In this document: in pieces, positions 1-7,977 of the stretch | Layout: the number at the start of each line of letters is the position of its first letter | Numbering within the stretch: position 1 is the stretch's first letter | From: Ignavibacteriales bacterium | GTDB lineage: Bacteria; Bacteroidota; Ignavibacteria; UBA10030 | Direction: 5' to 3' | NCBI GenBank assembly: GCA_026390585.1 | Contig: JAPLFP010000149.1 | Span: 1-34,646 of the forward strand | Length of the DNA: 34,646 nucleotides | Translations under genes and position numbers: made by a program | Notes under the pieces: model-generated | Seen by the model: only the letters and a program-made list of their open reading frames with translations | The model's database searches: none | What the model was told of the DNA's origin: nothing

Positions 1-628
1 CCTCGGGCCCCATGTGTTTTAGTGCACCGGCAACGGGGGGACCACCATCCTGAAGGAGAGCGGGCACCAGTTCACCTTCTACTGGAACTGCTGCAAACAC
101 ATCCCGCAGGCGGCGGAATTCCTCAGGAATCCAGCTCCGCGTTTCTTCGCCAAGCATCAGGTTTCGCAGCTCCGATGGCTTCTCGGGCTGAATCGTGTAC
201 GCCCAACCGTCGCTGAAGAGATTCTCCTTCAAGAGACGTGGATTTTTCGGCAGCTGCTCGTTCATGCTGAGGATCCGTCCGTCCATGGGAGCCCGAAGTG
301 TCAGTGTTTGTCCTCCTTCGGTCAACGCGAATAGCGGCTCACCCTTCTTCACGGAATCACCAGCCGACTTTAGGTACGCAACCTCCGGGTTGTCCAGCAA
401 CCGGCCGACAAAATCATCGACTCCCAGTCGTACTTTTCCTGATGGAAAAAGACTGAGCCAAGTATGCGAACGGGCGAAGAATATGCCATCCGGCAGCCGG
501 ACGGGGTAGGCAGGTTGAGCCGTGCGAACTGCCATCGCAGGAACGGCCTTTTTAGCTCTCACTCGACGCACTACTGCTTCGAGAGTCAAGAAGAACAGGA
601 TTGTCATCGCAACAAAGATCACGGTCAT
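1..628 (-). CDS. Membrane-anchored GcvH-like protein (partial, runs off the window)
   Basis: The reading frame opens at ATG 628 behind an AGGAG site and stays open to the window edge (about 209 codons), so the C-terminus is missing. Residues 1-20 form one hydrophobic anchor (MTVIFVAMTILFFLTLEAVV). Residues about 48-150 resemble glycine-cleavage H protein: an HTW motif, GKVRLGVDDF, GDSVKKGEP, then APMDGRI and a DGWAY segment like the H-protein GxGW. Where GcvH carries the lipoylated lysine (ESVKA), this protein reads TEGGQT, so lipoylation at the usual place is unlikely. It begins 4 nt after the stop of a paralogue with which it shares ELRNL and LLQDGG motifs. The family resemblance is seen directly. 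The function is unknown: a lipoyl-fold scaffold at the inner membrane is possible, but no glycine-cleavage partner is in the window. Confidence 0.75.
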   Translation of the reverse strand, partial: MTVIFVAMTILFFLTLEAVVRRVRAKKAVPAMAVRTAQPAYPVRLPDGIFFARSHTWLSLFPSGKVRLGVDDFVGRLLDNPEVAYLKSAGDSVKKGEPLFALTEGGQTLTLRAPMDGRILSMNEQLPKNPRLLKENLFSDGWAYTIQPEKPSELRNLMLGEETRSWIPEEFRRLRDVFAAVPVEGELVPALLQDGGPPVAGALKHMGPE

Positions 629-632
629 GGTA

Positions 633-1142
633 TCAACTCCTTTGGTTCGTTAGGTTGTTGTTTCGATAGGTCGCTTCAATTGAAAAAAACTCTTGGACGA
701 AACGCTGCCAATCTGCGTCATCCATCAGATCGCTGACGTTGTCGATGATCTGGCCGCCATCCTGTAATACCGGATGCAAAGGGGAAGTAAACCAACGGAC
801 GAGTTGGTTGATCACAGCCTCCTGCCATCGATCGGCAATGGCGCCTTTAAGAAGGTTACGAAGCTCCACTGTCAGCTGCGCCGGTGCAAGACGGACAATC
901 CAACCTTTTTCTAATGGGGACGAGTTCACAACCCCAGGACTTGAGGCCAGTTTGTTGTTCACACCAACGATGGTGCCTGACAAAGGCGCTATCTGGGGCA
1001 GAGCCTTTCCTCCTCTCACGATTGGCGTGGGATGATCCTCTGGAAGCGCCTGTTCCGCCGTCGCGGCTTTCCTTCTGGAGCTCTTGACGAGTCCGAGAAC
1101 GATGAAGACCACCAGAGTGAGTAGAACGAGTATGATTGTCAT
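633..1142 (-). CDS. Membrane-anchored GcvH-like paralogue with a shortened lipoyl fold
   Basis: This 169-residue protein begins with a hydrophobic helix (MTIILVLLTLVVFIVLGLV) like that of the next gene. It keeps only the second half of an H-protein fold: APLSGTIVGVN, SSPGVVN and KGWIVRL match GcvH around and after the lipoyl turn. The first half, with the HxW and GD.V motifs, is absent. A lysine in GGKALPQIAP sits near, but not at, the normal lipoyl position. The C-terminal part shares ELRNLL and LQDGG with the downstream gene, so the two are tandem paralogues. I chose ATG 1142 because GGAGG lies 7 nt upstream and the start mirrors the paralogue. An in-frame ATG at 1169, with AGGAG only 3 nt away, would add nine residues. 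Confidence 0.7.
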   Translation of the reverse strand: MTIILVLLTLVVFIVLGLVKSSRRKAATAEQALPEDHPTPIVRGGKALPQIAPLSGTIVGVNNKLASSPGVVNSSPLEKGWIVRLAPAQLTVELRNLLKGAIADRWQEAVINQLVRWFTSPLHPVLQDGGQIIDNVSDLMDDADWQRFVQEFFSIEATYRNNNLTNQRS

Positions 1143-1424
1143 ATGCTTGCCTCCAAAGACACTATGCATTTTCTCCTAATGCATATGACAAATCCGTGCC
1201 AAAGGATCCAATGGATTCCCACGAATGGCAAGTCTAACTCATTGAAATGCAGAGAGTTGCGCCGATGGTTCTGAGTGATGAAGATTGAAGCGAGAGGTGT
1301 GGTAAAATAACTTACAATCAACTCTAATGGACTGTTAGATTATTCCTAAGTTCTTGTACAATAAGGCACAGTCGAACTGACGGATTATTCAACAGCGTAC
1401 GTTGTATTTATCAACGTTTTTGGG
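1143..1424. other. Intergenic region between hypE and the GcvH-like pair
   Basis: This 282-nt gap is the longest break in the leftward gene run, so the GcvH-like pair probably has its own promoter here. No convincing -35/-10 pair was found. Just after the hypE stop is a small hairpin (ACGTTG at 1399-1404, CAACGT at 1412-1417). Its T-run lies on the plus strand, so it is not a canonical terminator for hypE. A 7-bp inverted repeat at 1163-1185 is listed separately. The short open frames here look like chance. Confidence 0.5.
1163..1185. promoter_or_regulatory. Inverted repeat, possible operator
   Basis: TATGCAT (1163-1169) and ATGCATA (1179-1185) form a perfect 7-bp inverted repeat with a 9-nt spacer, about 20 nt upstream of the chosen start of the GcvH-like gene. 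The spacing would suit a dimeric regulator, but no known box matches. The right edge of the spacer contains the AGGAG that could serve the alternative start at 1169. Confidence 0.35.
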
Positions 1425-2504
1425 TTAGCAGATTCTCGGAAGTTGCTCACCCGAGAGCATATCAACCACCCGCGACCCGCCTATTGATGTCCGCATGACG
1501 ACGGTGCCGACGTGTTCAGGAACAACCTCTCCGAGGATCCGTGATTCCCTCCCCAGAGGATGTTCGCACATCGCGCCGAGGACTCGCTCCGCGTCATCGG
1601 CGGGAACAAACGCGATCAGTTTTCCCTCATTTGCCACGTAGAGCGGATCAAGACCGAGGATTTCGCACGCCCCCCGGACGGGCTCCGTCAAAGGGATTGC
1701 ACTGGCGTCGATTCGAATCCCCACTTTCGAAGATTCTGCGATCTCATTCAACGCACTGGCGACCCCCCCCCGCGTTGGATCACGGAGAACATGGATGTTC
1801 TTGCTTGCCTGCAGCATCACTTCAACAAGGCCATTGAGCGGCGCGGTGTCGCTCTCTATCGGAGATTCAAATTCGAGCCCCTCCCGTACTGACATGATGG
1901 CAATTCCATGCACGGCGATCGATCCACTGATGATGATCTTGTCGCCCACACGGGCATTTCTCGAGCCGATCTGGATTCCTTCCGGTATGACCCCAATGCC
2001 AGACGTATTAATGAATATCTTGTCTCCTTTGCCGCGATCGACGACTTTCGTGTCTCCCGTCACCAGCATGACACCGCTTCTCGTCGCCGCATCTTGCATC
2101 GAAACGATCACCCGCCACAAATCATCCATGGGAAATCCTTCTTCGATGATGAAGGCCGCAGACAGATAAAGAGGTTTCGCCCCGCACATCGCCAGGTCGT
2201 TGACAGTTCCGTTGACTGCCAACTCGCCTATATCACCCCCCGGAAAGAATATCGGGTTCACCACATACGAATCTGTCGAGAATGCAAAGCGCGTACCGTT
2301 CTGGCTGAAGATGGCACCGTCATGCAATGGTTCGAGCAAGTCGTTTCGGAATTGCGACACGATCATCTTCTGAATCAACTGTTGACTCAGTTTCCCACCA
2401 CCACCGTGGGCGAGCAGGACGTGGGGGTAGTCCGAGATGGGAATCGGGCAGGCTAAACCTCCACTGAAGTTGAGGGCTTCAGTGCCTTGTTTCGATGAAC
2501 TCAT
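1425..2504 (-). CDS. hypE: Hydrogenase maturation protein HypE (carbamoyl dehydratase)
   Basis: HypE accepts a carbamoyl group from HypF on its C-terminal cysteine and dehydrates it, using ATP, to a thiocyanate. This becomes the CN ligand of the [NiFe]-hydrogenase iron. The 359-residue sequence is close to family length. It has the AIR-synthase/PurM-like N-domain (LLAHGGGGKLS, STDSYVVNPIFFPGGDIG, GTVNDLAMCGA), a VTGDTKVV motif, DPTRGGVA, and the essential C-terminal PRIC. It lies 27 nt downstream of an MFS gene, far from the other hyp genes at 27-32 kb. The codons of the conserved RGGV contain a run of nine G residues (1763-1771). The protein looks intact. Confidence 0.96.
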   Translation of the reverse strand: MSSSKQGTEALNFSGGLACPIPISDYPHVLLAHGGGGKLSQQLIQKMIVSQFRNDLLEPLHDGAIFSQNGTRFAFSTDSYVVNPIFFPGGDIGELAVNGTVNDLAMCGAKPLYLSAAFIIEEGFPMDDLWRVIVSMQDAATRSGVMLVTGDTKVVDRGKGDKIFINTSGIGVIPEGIQIGSRNARVGDKIIISGSIAVHGIAIMSVREGLEFESPIESDTAPLNGLVEVMLQASKNIHVLRDPTRGGVASALNEIAESSKVGIRIDASAIPLTEPVRGACEILGLDPLYVANEGKLIAFVPADDAERVLGAMCEHPLGRESRILGEVVPEHVGTVVMRTSIGGSRVVDMLSGEQLPRIC

Positions 2505-2531
2505 ATGCTTCCGTAGAATGGTTGTGTTGGG

Positions 2532-3698
2532 TTATTTCACTGCCGACTTCTTCTCCTTCACCAGGGAGAGAAGCACTCCAGAAAGGATAGTCAACATCAG
2601 GGAAAGGTGCAATGGTGTCATTTTGTCGAGATTGGTCCAGAGAAGACCGGCAACAAAGGAGGATGGGAACGCACATAAGCCAATAACCATTTGATAGGCC
2701 CCGAGCGTCGATGCACGAAGTCCTTCCGGTGACAATTCTGAGGCGAGGGTCTTCTGGACTGGTTCCAGAGCAGCCCGATGAAGCCCATAGAAAATGAAGC
2801 AGAGGATTGCGCCAACAGTTCCTCTCATGGCCAAAAGACCGACACACGCAATTCCCCAACAGGCAAAGCTGAGAAGCATGACAGGCTTTCTGCCAATGAG
2901 ATCTGCAAGGCGGCCAAACGGAACGGAGAAAAGCGCCGCGACAACCGTGAAGATGAGGTACAGCACCGGCATCATCGAAGGTTTCAGACCGGCATCGCGG
3001 GCGTAGAGGAGCAAGAATGAATAGCTGAAAGCGCCAAGGGCAAACACGGCACTTGCCAGGAAGAAGATCCAGAGATTCCAACTGATGTTCCTGAATGAAA
3101 GACCTTTGAATACTCTCGTGCTTGCGTCGTGAGGTTCTTTGATGAATCGGACGATCAGAAACACCGCGACAGCTGACGGAATTGCGGCTATCAGAAAAAG
3201 ATTCTGGTATCCGATGTCAATGAAGAGAAGACAAATCACGATTCCACAGACAGCACCGAGATTGTCCATGGATCGCAAAAGGCCAAAGTTCCTGCCTCGG
3301 TTTTGGTCAGTGGAAACATCCGCGACGATTGCATCGCGGGGGGCGCCCCGTATTTTGCCCATCCGGTCAAAGACGCGGAAAGGAATCAGCTGGCTCCAGA
3401 GTGTCGAAAAAGCGTAACCAATCCGAGAAAGCGAGCCGAAGGCATAGCCCAGCCAGATGAAGACCTTCCGGCGACGCAATCGATCGGAGAAGTAGCCCGA
3501 AGCCGCCTGCGAAAGAGAGACAACAGCCTCGCCGAGGCCATCAATGAGGCCAAGCATAGCCATGTTGGCCCCAAGCGTCGTCGTAACGAACATTGGCCAG
3601 ATTGGGTAGACAATGTCCGACCCGAGATCGTTGAGGAATGATGCAGCAGCGAAGATGCGAATGGTTTTGACAGACTGTGGATTTTCTTTCTCCGGCAT
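2532..3698 (-). CDS. Major facilitator superfamily transporter
   Basis: This is a 388-residue membrane protein with about 12 predicted transmembrane segments. The MFS signature after helix 2 is visible (SGYFSDRLRRRK). FDRMGKIRGAPRDAIVADV matches the subfamily whose usual motif is DRxGKGxRxxPRDA, and GRLADLIGRKP repeats the motif in the second half. The start at ATG 3698 lies 7 nt after the stop of the MCE gene. An upstream in-frame ATG at 3737 would overlap that gene. The substrate cannot be read from sequence. The gene follows an Mla-type lipid transport set and precedes hypE with short gaps, so co-transcription is likely. Confidence 0.85.
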   Translation of the reverse strand: MPEKENPQSVKTIRIFAAASFLNDLGSDIVYPIWPMFVTTTLGANMAMLGLIDGLGEAVVSLSQAASGYFSDRLRRRKVFIWLGYAFGSLSRIGYAFSTLWSQLIPFRVFDRMGKIRGAPRDAIVADVSTDQNRGRNFGLLRSMDNLGAVCGIVICLLFIDIGYQNLFLIAAIPSAVAVFLIVRFIKEPHDASTRVFKGLSFRNISWNLWIFFLASAVFALGAFSYSFLLLYARDAGLKPSMMPVLYLIFTVVAALFSVPFGRLADLIGRKPVMLLSFACWGIACVGLLAMRGTVGAILCFIFYGLHRAALEPVQKTLASELSPEGLRASTLGAYQMVIGLCAFPSSFVAGLLWTNLDKMTPLHLSLMLTILSGVLLSLVKEKKSAVK

Positions 3699-3705
3699 AT
3701 CTGCT

Positions 3706-4785
3706 TCAATTCTGTTTCTTCGGCAGGGACTCTTCACGCTTGCGTAGTTGTTCTTCGCGTACCTTCAACTCTTCAGACTGTTTCTTGAGACCTTCTTCGA
3801 GCTTTCTCATTTCAACGATCTTGGCATCGAGCTCCTTCTCATATTCTGCCTTGTCCCAGTATCCTCGATCCTCAAAATAACCTTTGAAGAACCAGTTGTG
3901 ACGAAGCGCTTCCATGTTCTCGTTGAACCGACTAGCGCCATCGCGAGCCTCTTCCGCCATGGTTATGCCTTTGTGCACGATCACAAGCATACTGTCATAG
4001 ACATTGCGCTCGACAAGAAGGGCCCCGAGAGTCCCTTGGCCCTGGTTGAGCCGAACCAGCACGTCCCTCGCGTTGACAACCGTTGAATCGACGTCGGAGA
4101 TCAGCTTGCTGATATTTTTCGTCACTCCATAGAGATTCTCGGTGACCCCGCTGAGGAATTTGGGGATGTTGGAGAATTCTTCCGCTGTCTTGCGCAAGCT
4201 GGTATCGGCCTGGGCCGTCGCCCGCTTCATGGCATTGTACACTTCTTCGTCGGTGATCAGCTTGCCCATCGTGCCTCGACCAGCGTTCACCGCCGCCAGG
4301 ATCTTGGTGAATTCCTCCGTGGCTCTCCGCGTGTTCGCAATCATTCCTTGCGCGTCCTCGATGATCGCCGTGAATCGGAACGGCTCCTTGCTCAACAGAA
4401 CATCCCCATCTGCAGCTTCTCCTGCAGCCTCGCTCCCCACACTCAAAGCGACGTACTTGCTCCCAACCAATCCTTCTTGCTCAATCGCCGCGAAACAGTC
4501 CTTCCGGATAAAGCTCTGTACCTTTTTCCTGAGCTTGAGGTCAACCCGAACTTTGTTCTTCTCCGGAGTGATTGTAATCTTGTCCACAATTCCAATGTCG
4601 ACACCGGCCAACCTTACGGCAGCACCGGCACGCAGTCCCTCGATGGTGGTAAAATATGAGGTCACCCGAAAGCTCTCACGAAACAGTCCTTCTTCCTTCC
4701 CCACAAGAAAAACTCCCACGACCATCGCGGCTCCTCCGAGGACTACAAAAAGACCGACACGGATCAGAGAACTTCTCTTGCTCAT
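3706..4785 (-). CDS. MCE-domain substrate-binding protein of an Mla-type transporter (MlaD-like)
   Basis: This 359-residue protein is anchored by one N-terminal helix (residues about 9-28) with the rest in the periplasm. Residues about 36-120 are an MCE domain (FTTIEGLRAGAAVRLAGVDIGIV, then GLVGSKYVAL). Such domains form hexameric rings that carry phospholipid between membranes. A long helical middle follows, with two GQGTLG/GRGTMG-type motifs seen in large MCE proteins. The C-terminal stretch (about 305-355) is rich in E, K, L and R and predicts a coiled coil. AGGAG stands 6 nt before ATG 4785. The ATPase gene ends 8 nt upstream. E. coli MlaD is much shorter (183 residues), so this is the longer type common outside Proteobacteria. 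Confidence 0.88.
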   Translation of the reverse strand: MSKRSSLIRVGLFVVLGGAAMVVGVFLVGKEEGLFRESFRVTSYFTTIEGLRAGAAVRLAGVDIGIVDKITITPEKNKVRVDLKLRKKVQSFIRKDCFAAIEQEGLVGSKYVALSVGSEAAGEAADGDVLLSKEPFRFTAIIEDAQGMIANTRRATEEFTKILAAVNAGRGTMGKLITDEEVYNAMKRATAQADTSLRKTAEEFSNIPKFLSGVTENLYGVTKNISKLISDVDSTVVNARDVLVRLNQGQGTLGALLVERNVYDSMLVIVHKGITMAEEARDGASRFNENMEALRHNWFFKGYFEDRGYWDKAEYEKELDAKIVEMRKLEEGLKKQSEELKVREEQLRKREESLPKKQN

Positions 4786-4793
4786 GGCATCTC

Positions 4794-5522
4794 CTATACG
4801 GATACAAAGAAACTTCTTACTGTTTCATCCTGTGATTGCTCGAGTGTCTCCAACGTGCCCTGATGCTCGAGGCACCCGTCATGAAGTATCGCAACTTTGT
4901 CTGCAATGATTTTCGCGCACTGCATATCGTGAGTCACAGCAATCGACGTCAGCTGATACCGTTCCTGCAGGCTTCTCATCAGGTAACTGATCTCGCGTGA
5001 CGTTATAGGATCGAGTCCGGTTGTGGGCTCATCATAGAGCATGATCCGGGGATTGGTGATCAGCGCGCGGGCGAGACCCACGCGCTTCTTCATCCCCCCC
5101 GAAAGCTCCGATGGCATCTTATTGATCGCACTCTCCAGGCCCACCAGCTTCAGTTGCGTGACGATGCGGTCCTCGAGCTCCTCACCGGTCAATGTAATCT
5201 GACGTTCAAGAGGAAACGCGAGGTTTTCCCGAACACTCATCGAGTCGTAGAGAGCAGCCCCCTGGAAGAGATACCCCATGGTCTTGCGCAAGGCGTTGAT
5301 CTCCTTGCGCCGCAATGCGACAACGTCTTTGCCGTCAATCATGGCACTACCGGCGTCCGGCTTGATCAGGCCGATGATGATCTTCAGCAGAACGCTTTTT
5401 CCTGCCCCACTCTTCCCGAGGACCGCAGCGGCGGTGCCCTTCTCCACAACCATGGAGACGTTCCGAAGAACGCTGTGCCCGTCGAACGCTTTCCAGATAT
5501 TTTGGACTTCGACTAAGGCCAT
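4794..5522 (-). CDS. ABC transporter ATPase, MlaF-like
   Basis: This is the cytoplasmic ATPase of the lipid transporter formed with the adjacent permease and MCE protein. It is about 242 residues from ATG 5522. Walker A is GKSGAGKS, the signature is LSGGMKKR, Walker B is RIMLYDEPTTGLDP, and the H-loop histidine is in AVTHDM. The YLFQGAALYDSMSV Q-loop wording is typical of MlaF/Ttg2A. The start overlaps the end of the permease gene by 10 nt, which suggests translational coupling. A longer in-frame start at 5651 lies entirely inside the permease gene and was rejected. Confidence 0.9.
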   Translation of the reverse strand: MALVEVQNIWKAFDGHSVLRNVSMVVEKGTAAAVLGKSGAGKSVLLKIIIGLIKPDAGSAMIDGKDVVALRRKEINALRKTMGYLFQGAALYDSMSVRENLAFPLERQITLTGEELEDRIVTQLKLVGLESAINKMPSELSGGMKKRVGLARALITNPRIMLYDEPTTGLDPITSREISYLMRSLQERYQLTSIAVTHDMQCAKIIADKVAILHDGCLEHQGTLETLEQSQDETVRSFFVSV

Positions 5523-6307
5523 ATCCACACCGTGAGTTTTACCAGAATCATGTCCGTGAAAATGATCAGCATGGAAGAAAGAACAACTGCTGTTGTCGAA
5601 GCTCTTCCCACACCCACAGTTCCGCCCTCGGCATGGAATCCCTGATGACATCCTACAATCCCAATGATAAAGCCGAAAATGGCAGTCTTTGCCAATCCGG
5701 GGATCAAATCAGCGAAGGTGAGAGACTGCACGACACTATCCCAATACAGCTGCCAGGACATGCTTGATTCAATCGCAACTGCCACGTAGGCCCCGAACAG
5801 GCCGATGGCGTTCACCATTGCCGTGAGAAGGGGCTGAAGAAGAATACACGCCAGCACTCTTGTGACAACGAGAAACTTGTAGGGATCGATACCCGAGACC
5901 TCGATGGCTTCGATCTGTTCAGTGACTCGCATCGACCCAAGTTCGGCACCGATGCCAGAACTGACTCTTCCGGCGACGATGAGGGCGGTAATCACAGGAC
6001 CGAGTTCACGAACGAAGGATATCGCTACCATCGCGGGCAGGAAAGAATCGGCGCCGAACCTAAACAGCGTGGGGCGCGTCTGCATCGCTATGATCAGACC
6101 CACAATGAAGCCTGTAATGCCGGCAAGAGGAATTGATTTGGAGCCCAGATCATCCAAATGACGCCGGACTTCGCCGAGTTCGTACGGCGGAACGAAGACA
6201 GATGGAAAAAAGCGAAGCGAAAAAACGGTGAGGCTTCCTGTCTTTTCCAGAAAGCGCGCGAAAAAGCCCTGTCTCCGAGGTTGCTCTTGATTTGCAGAAG
6301 TGTTCAT
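5513..6307 (-). CDS. ABC transporter permease, MlaE-like
   Basis: This integral inner-membrane permease moves phospholipid together with the MlaF-like ATPase. Family motifs are clear: RELGPVITALIVAGRVSSGIGAELGSM, VTEQIEAIEVSGIDPYKFLVVTRVLA and GFHAEGGTVGVGRASTTAVV. It has five or six hydrophobic segments. The start is uncertain. ATG 6307 (264 residues) avoids overlap with the upstream RACo-like gene. An in-frame ATG at 6343 would overlap it by 17 nt. Neither has a convincing ribosome site at normal spacing. Confidence 0.9.
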   Translation of the reverse strand: MNTSANQEQPRRQGFFARFLEKTGSLTVFSLRFFPSVFVPPYELGEVRRHLDDLGSKSIPLAGITGFIVGLIIAMQTRPTLFRFGADSFLPAMVAISFVRELGPVITALIVAGRVSSGIGAELGSMRVTEQIEAIEVSGIDPYKFLVVTRVLACILLQPLLTAMVNAIGLFGAYVAVAIESSMSWQLYWDSVVQSLTFADLIPGLAKTAIFGFIIGIVGCHQGFHAEGGTVGVGRASTTAVVLSSMLIIFTDMILVKLTVWIWP

Positions 6308-6326
6308 GGCGTTGAGGCTCGTCTCC

Positions 6327-7859
6327 TCAGCCTGAATGCGCATTACTGGTCGGTTCAGGAAATCCCATCTCTCCTACAAAGGTATCCTGAAATTCCTCGT
6401 CCAAATTCAGTTCGACGTGTCGAGATATGTCGGCGACCTGTGAGAACATGTCGTTGCCAGGCTGAAACAGCGACAGCTTGGCTCCAAGCAGCGCAGAGTT
6501 TCCGACCGGCTGGATCTTTTCCGGTGGAACGGGAAGCAGTCCGATGCGGTGAGAATTTGCCCGATCGATGTAGTTGCCGAACGCTCCCGCAAGATACACC
6601 TTGCCGATGTCCTCGATTGATGCCCCGAGGTTTTTCGCCAGGATTCGAAAGCCCGCCGCAATGGCAGCCTTCGCAACTTGAAGCTCGCGGATGTCAGCTT
6701 GAGTAAGCTGCACGGGCGGACAAAGATCCAGTTTCCCGCTTTCCGTTGTGATGTTCCCGTCTTCGCGAACGAGTCCTGACTGTAGTCCTACAGCAACTGC
6801 GTCCACAAGTCCACTGCCGCAGATTCCCTTCGGTGCGACATTGCCGAGGACACGACATTTGAAACTCCCGTTGTCGCGTGCAACCTGCGCAATAGCACCT
6901 GTCGTCGCACGCATCCCCATCGAGATGCAACTTCCCTCAAAAGCAGGTCCTGCTGCGGTAGAGCAGAAGAGCAGCTTCTCACGACTTCCAACAACGATTT
7001 CTCCGTTGGTGCCCAAATCAATCAGAGCTACGAGCGATTCGCTCTTGTGCAGATTCGTGGCGAGGATTCCTGCAAGAACATCACTGCCAACAAAACTGCC
7101 CATGCAGGGAAGAAATCGAACGACAGCGTTGGGGACCATGCTCCAATTGAGCTGCACCGCCGGAAATTCCGCGAGGCCGATATTGGGAGGTTGAAACGGA
7201 TATTGACCGAGCGGCGAGACATCCCGTCCTGAGAACAGATGATGCATGACGGTATTTCCAACGATTGCGACATCCCGTACGCTTGCACTGTTCGCTCCGG
7301 ATGTCTTGATCAAATTCTCGATCATTGTGCCCAACTGCCTGCGGATGATGCTTTCGAGCTCGGCCTGGCCATGTTCAGTGACAGCGTAGAAAACCCTGCT
7401 CATGACGTCATTGCCATGTCGACCCTGTTCGTTGAGACCCGTTTCCACTGCGAGAACATTTCCGTTTTTCAGGTCCAGAAGCTGAGCTGCAAGGGTTGTG
7501 GTGCCCAAATCAACCGCGATCCCGAGTCCTTCGCGGGCAGTGAACTCGAACTGACTTTCGTCCGTTAACACTCCTGCTTCCCATTGGGCGAGTTCGAGAG
7601 TCAGGTCTTCCTGTGCGCGACACCTGCAGGCAAGCCTCCAGCCTTCGCTCGCCTCTTTTCGTGAGAGCATGTTTTCCTGCTCCGACGTCAGCGGAAGGTG
7701 CCCAGAGAGCACCTTGATCTTGCATCCTTCACAGACGGCGTTTCCGCCGCAGGGAAACTCGACTCCGTACGTGAAGAGGACGTCCTGGAGTGGAGTTCCC
7801 CGTCGCACTGTGAATTCGTGGTCGAGAGGAAGGAGTTTTATGCGAACGTAATCAGACAT
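6327..7859 (-). CDS. RACo-like corrinoid activation protein (2Fe-2S ferredoxin plus ASKHA domain, DUF4445)
   Basis: Proteins of this type use ATP and a low-potential electron to return an oxidised Co(II) corrinoid protein to active Co(I). The N-terminal ferredoxin-like domain (residues 1-95) has C37, C43 and C46 in FPCGGNAVCEGCKIKV, with C78/C80 as candidate fourth ligand, matching a plant-type [2Fe-2S] site. An ASKHA ATPase fold follows: GIAVDLGTTTLAAQLLD near 112, ALIDLGTNGEIVV near 282, GICGSGLVDA, and a late VYLAGAFGNYID. At 510 residues it is shorter than RACo from Carboxydothermus (about 630). No corrinoid-binding protein is encoded in the window, but two URO-D-family genes lie nearby on the same strand. 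A link to them is inferred. Confidence 0.88.
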   Translation of the reverse strand: MSDYVRIKLLPLDHEFTVRRGTPLQDVLFTYGVEFPCGGNAVCEGCKIKVLSGHLPLTSEQENMLSRKEASEGWRLACRCRAQEDLTLELAQWEAGVLTDESQFEFTAREGLGIAVDLGTTTLAAQLLDLKNGNVLAVETGLNEQGRHGNDVMSRVFYAVTEHGQAELESIIRRQLGTMIENLIKTSGANSASVRDVAIVGNTVMHHLFSGRDVSPLGQYPFQPPNIGLAEFPAVQLNWSMVPNAVVRFLPCMGSFVGSDVLAGILATNLHKSESLVALIDLGTNGEIVVGSREKLLFCSTAAGPAFEGSCISMGMRATTGAIAQVARDNGSFKCRVLGNVAPKGICGSGLVDAVAVGLQSGLVREDGNITTESGKLDLCPPVQLTQADIRELQVAKAAIAAGFRILAKNLGASIEDIGKVYLAGAFGNYIDRANSHRIGLLPVPPEKIQPVGNSALLGAKLSLFQPGNDMFSQVADISRHVELNLDEEFQDTFVGEMGFPEPTSNAHSG

Positions 7860-7977
7860 GCTCTCAATGGTCTGTCAGGATCCGGATCTTATGCTCATCC
7901 AATGGTACTGATAAAAAGGGAGATTTGACATTTCTGCGATCCCCTTCGAGCCATAAACGCTCCAGCAAATATCATAT

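Noticed and set aside
22-509. Plus-strand open frames at the left end
   Set aside because: They are antisense to the GcvH-like frame, which is open to the window edge and has a ribosome site and family motifs.
1139-1321. 60-codon minus-strand frame between hypE and the GcvH-like genes
   Set aside because: It overlaps the start of the supported gene, has no recognisable motif and low coding appearance.
1399-1421. Terminator of hypE
   Set aside because: A 6-bp hairpin exists but its T-run is on the plus strand, the wrong side for hypE.
5523-5651. N-terminal extension of the MlaF-like ATPase
   Set aside because: It lies inside the permease gene and the ATPase family begins at the internal Met (MALVEVQ).
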